Assembly: GCA_034008185.1 (NCBI GenBank)
Contig: CM067109.1
Location: forward strand, 58,830,801-58,894,800
Source: Gorsachius magnificus
Taxonomy: Eukaryota; Chordata; Aves; Pelecaniformes; Ardeidae
Direction: 5' to 3'
Length of the DNA: 64,000 nt
Made by a program: the position numbers and the translations under genes. Positions 13,303-64,000 of this stretch are shown here, piece by piece. The notes below the pieces were generated by a model that searched no databases, was not told the DNA's origin, and worked only from the letters and a program-made list of their open reading frames with translations. The number at the start of each line of letters is the position of its first letter. Within the stretch, counting starts at the first letter, position 1.

Positions 13303-15460
13303 TTTCTTTCATTCCCCTTACTCCCCAGACAGCTGGATTCTTTTTGATACGAACAGCAAGAACAGCAAGCAAAAAAAAAAAAAATTCCTGTCTGTGGGTG
13401 CATCTGGTGCCTGCACTTAACGAGAGCAAGGAGATGGAGGTGAATCCCACTCTGCCTCTCTCATAATCTCCACATTTGTTGGTCTCTAAAGTGATGGCCA
13501 GTTTGTCCTTGGTTTAGCAAAATCATTTTTACCAGAACTATCACCTAGAACATATTTTACCTACAACAGCTGAAGGACTCCCTGAGCTATCAAAATGCAC
13601 AAGTGGCTCCAGCAGACCATGCCCATGAGTCTTTGTAATTTCTACAAAAAACCTGTAATATCCAATCAGTTTGCTTTTTGAATTTGGATACCTTTGTCTT
13701 TCAGGAGGGTGGTTTTTGTTGTTTGTTTTACTGTAGTGCAATAGACAGTTTCTGTGCAACAACTTTTATAGCTTATTTTCTTTCTAAATTACTAGGATAA
13801 CTTGTTTACATTCCTCCTTTCCATAGTTAATCCTGTGACCATGTGTGTTATAAGACACTATAAACTGCTGAGCAAATTAGACTGATGAGAGAATTAACTG
13901 TCAGGACATAAAGGAATAAGGCTGTATTCGATAGCATCCATTGGTGTCAAATTCCTCCATTTCTTGGACTTAAAGATATTTATCATATTAAAAAAAATCT
14001 CTTTTCTGTTGAACAATATCAGGCAGAACCAAACACAGGCAACATTTTTTCATGAGCGTGCAAATAGGAGCTTTTCATGATCCCTTCATGTTGAAACAGT
14101 TAAAAAGAAAGCTAAGTGCATGACAGCCCCTTTTGGTCAGATTGTCCGTTGGCTATTAAGCCAGCTCATAAGGGAGCTTCCTGGTCAAAAAGGCAGCTGG
14201 CAATGCACGGATGTCAGGGCTTGCTTTCCTCTATGCTACAGATGAGTGGGATTTTCATCTTGTATTTATTCCTTCATTTGTAATTGTTTCTCAATATAAT
14301 TTTTTTTCAGCTGACAGTCAGTGGGATACATTTCTAGAAATACAAACTTAGAATTGAAAACTATGTCGTGTCATTATATATTTGTAAGAGTTTAAATATC
14401 GCCATTTTCTTCTGGAACTGAGTTCTCATTACAAAATGCAAACATTGCCTAAGACTTCTGTGTCCAAATTCTGCCTGCCGTGATGCCTGTGGAGGCAGAA
14501 CATGCCCAACAGGACATACAGGGTGATTTATTAGGTTGCTAGTCAAGTGATAATTCTCAATTTGAAAGCCAGTGCATCTGGAATCGTTGCTCAGCACCAA
14601 TTTGATACTAATTCCTGCATCAGAAGGGTCTGTAATATTTGGCAACAATCTATTGATTTCTTTCTGACTCATGCAGAACTAATTTTCAGTTACACAAATT
14701 AGAGAGGAAGAAAAGGGAAAAAGAACCCTTAAATGTTGTTCATTTCTTTTGGCCATTTCTTTGATCCATGCTTTTTATCTGAAAGGAAAGTGGTGTGTCT
14801 AATAGGGAACTGTAATATATTATGAAACAGTAAGACTTAAAAATCTTGTTAGGCAATCACTACTTCAGCAGAATGAAATGCTGTTGCAACAGGAGGAAAA
14901 TTATACACCAATTATTTATCCAGTCAAGAAAAATTATGCCCCATAACATCAAAGGCTTCCATTTATGAAATAATAGAAAGAGGGCAATTCCTATTCTTTT
15001 AGCAAGCCAGGGAATTTTTATTCATCTGAAATGCAGTAGGCCAAGAGTTTGGGACCTTATTTAAGATTGTAATCCCACAGCATCACATGTAGTCTACGTG
15101 ACTGGTTCTAGGAACAGTCATGAAAAAAAAAGCTGTGTAATGTTTATGCAGATTTAAATTATTTATTATAAGTAGTTAACTCATCCTGTTTCTTGTTATC
15201 CTTTAAATAATGTTTTCCTCATTATTGGAAAAATATTTTTTCAGGCTGCCTATTCCCAGCTCATGTATTTGTTTGTTCTCTGTGCTTTTCCTAATCTTCA
15301 ATAATTCTCCTTATTTTGATAAACTTTGGAACTTTCCCCTAATATTTCCCCTTGCACTGGTTTCTTTTTTTGAAAATTCCTCAACAGTTGTATCTAACCA
15401 GAACAAACATGCAAAGCAAAGTGGCTGAGATGGTGGCAATTTTGAACATCTTTTTTTTTA

Positions 15461-15471
15461 ATAGTAGGTCA
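15461..15471 (+). promoter_or_regulatory. ROR response element-like site
   Basis: ATAGTAGGTCA preceded by TTTA matches the ROR monomer site (AT-rich 5' extension plus AGGTCA) at all but one position of the strict consensus WAWNTRGGTCA. It lies 1.2 kb upstream of the beta2 start codon, so autoregulation by RORbeta1 is conceivable. A single short motif in 64 kb has a meaningful chance of being random. Confidence 0.25.
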
Positions 15472-16199
15472 GATTAACAGTCTTCTGTATGTATCAGGCT
15501 TATTGAAACTTGAAAATGAAGTCCTCTCTCTTTTATCTTTGGCACAAATTCCAAGGGGATGAATATGCAGAGTTAGCAGGACAGAACTGTTAAAATCTGA
15601 ATCATCTCTTATTCCATCAAGTGCTTCATGAAAAGGTTAGGACATGAGAAAATGATTTAACAAGGAAAGGTTACCTGGAAATGAAGCAACGTTTCAGAGC
15701 TCTTCCAGAAAAAAAAAGCCTGGGAATATGTAACGGGGAGGAGAGGGGAATTTTTTCCAAGCACAGAAAACCCACCAAGACTCTCAAGGGAAAAGTGAAT
15801 TAGTGAGAGGCACTGTATTTAATATATTAGCTCTTCTGAAAAGTGTTCTCTTCTTATGTCTTGTTTTCCCGTATTTTGTTTTTGACAGAAAGCCTGAGTA
15901 AAGCTTGCAGTGCTTTTGTGTTTGTCTACACCGTGTTTGGTGCATGACAGCCACTGCATGCCCTTGCAAGTATAACCCGTGAACCAGGGTGCGATTCTAG
16001 CCAATGTGGGAGCCTAGAAAAAAAAAAAAAAATAGTAGTTCCAAGCTCTGAGCAGCTCTGTTAGAGATTCATGCTGAGGGCTTACCACTAAATCCCCCAA
16101 ATTCCCCCTGGTCATACAAACTAAGGGCAACTGGGATTCAGTTGATATTCCCTTAATGTAATGGGTGTCCAACAGAGGCACTTCAGTCAGGTCTATCAC

Positions 16200-16693
16200 A
16201 TGGAGTCTAAAAACACTGTAAGTAAATTAAGTTTTTAGCTCTGGATGCAGGTAGGTAGGATATAGGTGTTATGTCACAAGATGGGGTTTTTGTCTGTAAT
16301 AATTTGACATCCTACATCTGCCATTTAAATCCTCCATTTCTTATATATGGCTGAAACAAAAACAACTGACAGCAAAGGAAAGCTGAGATTTATTTTCAGA
16401 ATTTCCAGAAAATAAGTATTATTTTTAAATTATTGGTCTGGAATAAGAAATGCATTCTATGTGAAGATAGTATCAAAAGAAAATGATGTTTCATTACTTA
16501 GTTCCTCCAGCAGTCTTCCTCCCTTCCTTAATGAAATGGAACAGTCTATGCCTTTATCACTTCTTCCATTTAATCTTGTTAATGCAGTCTGTTAAGACTC
16601 CACTTTTGCAACAGCACAGGTGTAACTGTGAATAAGTAAGGTAGTCGGAAGAATACTGTTCTGCTCCTAGGAGTCTTACTTATTTACGACAAA
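16200..16693 (+). promoter_or_regulatory. Candidate RORbeta2 promoter and 5' UTR region
   Basis: This stretch lies directly upstream of the beta2 start codon and should contain its transcription start if the exon is used as in mammals. I see no canonical TATA box and no CpG island. Weak motifs are a K50-homeodomain (CRX/OTX-like) TAATCT at 16571-16576 and an E-box CAGGTG at 16617-16622. A classical full MAF recognition element is not visible. A good-looking splice acceptor (pyrimidine-rich, ending CTAG at 16670) precedes the ATG by 24 nt. The region could therefore also be an internal exon of a longer transcript. Boundaries are arbitrary. Confidence 0.35.
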
Positions 16694-63694
<47,001 letters not shown>

Positions 63695-64000
63695 AGGGGA
63701 TAATAGGATTTTCACGTAGTCATGGAATGCGTCACTATTAAGACAAAAAGAAATGTTTTCATGAAGAACTTATTAAAAATGTCACTACTGCAACACTAGG
63801 AATGTCCTGCACTTAATAGAATTATTTTTCACCGCTACAGTTTGAAGAATGTAAATATGCAACTCTGAGTGGGGATGTCTTTTTTCTCTTTTCTTTGTTT
63901 ACTTTTTTTTTTTTTACTGACAATGAATATACAAATATAGGACACTGGGTGTTACCTTTTTTTTTTTTTATTTTATTTTATTGGGGGATGTTTTGGGAGA
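63695..64000 (+). other. RORB: RORB 3' UTR, 5' part (continues past the window)
   Basis: This sequence follows the TGA directly. It is AT-rich with long T runs (about 63904-63915 and 63957-63969) and AU-rich TTTTATTTTATTTTATT near the end. I see no AATAAA signal before the window ends, consistent with the multi-kilobase 3' UTR known for RORB in mammals. Confidence 0.85.

Larger units (their letters stand above)
3495..15460 (+). other. Non-coding, presumed RORB intron 1
   Basis: There are no supported genes. The contents are simple sequence: A run 3999-4014, G run 6267-6275, (AAAC)n 8639-8665, a 14-bp tandem repeat at 11618-11651, a 20-bp duplication at 11991-12026, and a CA/GACA tract at 13249-13302 followed by an A run at about 13371-13384. 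Stretches such as 8330-8600 and 14090-14230 are less AT-rich and more complex than their surroundings, but I recognise nothing in them. Confidence 0.6.

Noticed and set aside
13088..13450. 120-codon minus-strand ORF
   Set aside because: It is generated by the CA/GACA microsatellite and A run (repeated CVCVCV and FFFF text).
16072..16077. TGCTGA half site as an NRL/MAF element for the beta2 promoter
   Set aside because: A six-base half site 620 bp away is expected by chance and has no palindromic partner.
16660..16670. Acceptor-like TTCTGCTCCTAG just upstream of the beta2 ATG
   Set aside because: It might mean an internal exon, but the isoform is known to have its own promoter in mammals. 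A single pyrimidine-AG stretch is common by chance, so it is noted only as an alternative.

Overview
This is vertebrate genomic DNA, almost certainly from a bird. It has no operons, very long AT-rich introns with GT-AG borders, a low load of interspersed repeats, and the repeats that are recognisable are CR1 LINE 3' ends, the dominant avian element. The only protein-coding gene I can support is RORB, the nuclear receptor RAR-related orphan receptor beta (NR1F2). It lies on the + strand and fills the window from within its first long intron to the start of its 3' UTR. Human RORB is on 9q21, whose avian counterpart is the Z chromosome, so a Z location is likely; that is an inference from synteny.

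Layout. Positions 1-16.6 kb: non-coding sequence, presumably intron 1 of the longer (beta1) transcript, with one sense CR1 3' fragment at 3.0-3.5 kb. Positions 16694-16733: a 40-nt coding first exon matching the N terminus of the photoreceptor isoform RORbeta2, ending in a GTGAGT donor. Then nine shared coding exons: 28010-28095 (zinc finger 1), 32516-32657 (zinc finger 2), 35673-36074 (C-terminal extension and hinge), 53067-53188, 54737-54869, 56824-56931, 58003-58113, 62945-63057 (ligand-binding domain) and 63539-63694 (last helices, AF-2, stop). The 3' UTR runs off the window end. The exons join without a frame break into 470 codons, exactly the human RORbeta2 length. The shared part is 457 codons, which with the two-residue beta1 start would give 459, the human RORbeta1 length. 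The beta1 first exon is not in the window.

How it works. RORbeta is a monomeric DNA-binding receptor that recognises an AT-rich stretch followed by AGGTCA. It acts in retina, brain and circadian tissues. In mouse, the beta2 promoter is photoreceptor specific and driven by NRL, so the intact beta2 exon in a bird (NRL is reported missing in birds) is the most interesting biological point here.

Other structure: a 315-bp imperfect palindrome at 29212-29526 in intron 2, three further short CR1 remnants, several homopolymer and microsatellite tracts, and a few intronic stretches dense in homeodomain motifs that look like candidate enhancers. I found no RNA genes, CRISPR arrays, prokaryotic features or novel gene system.
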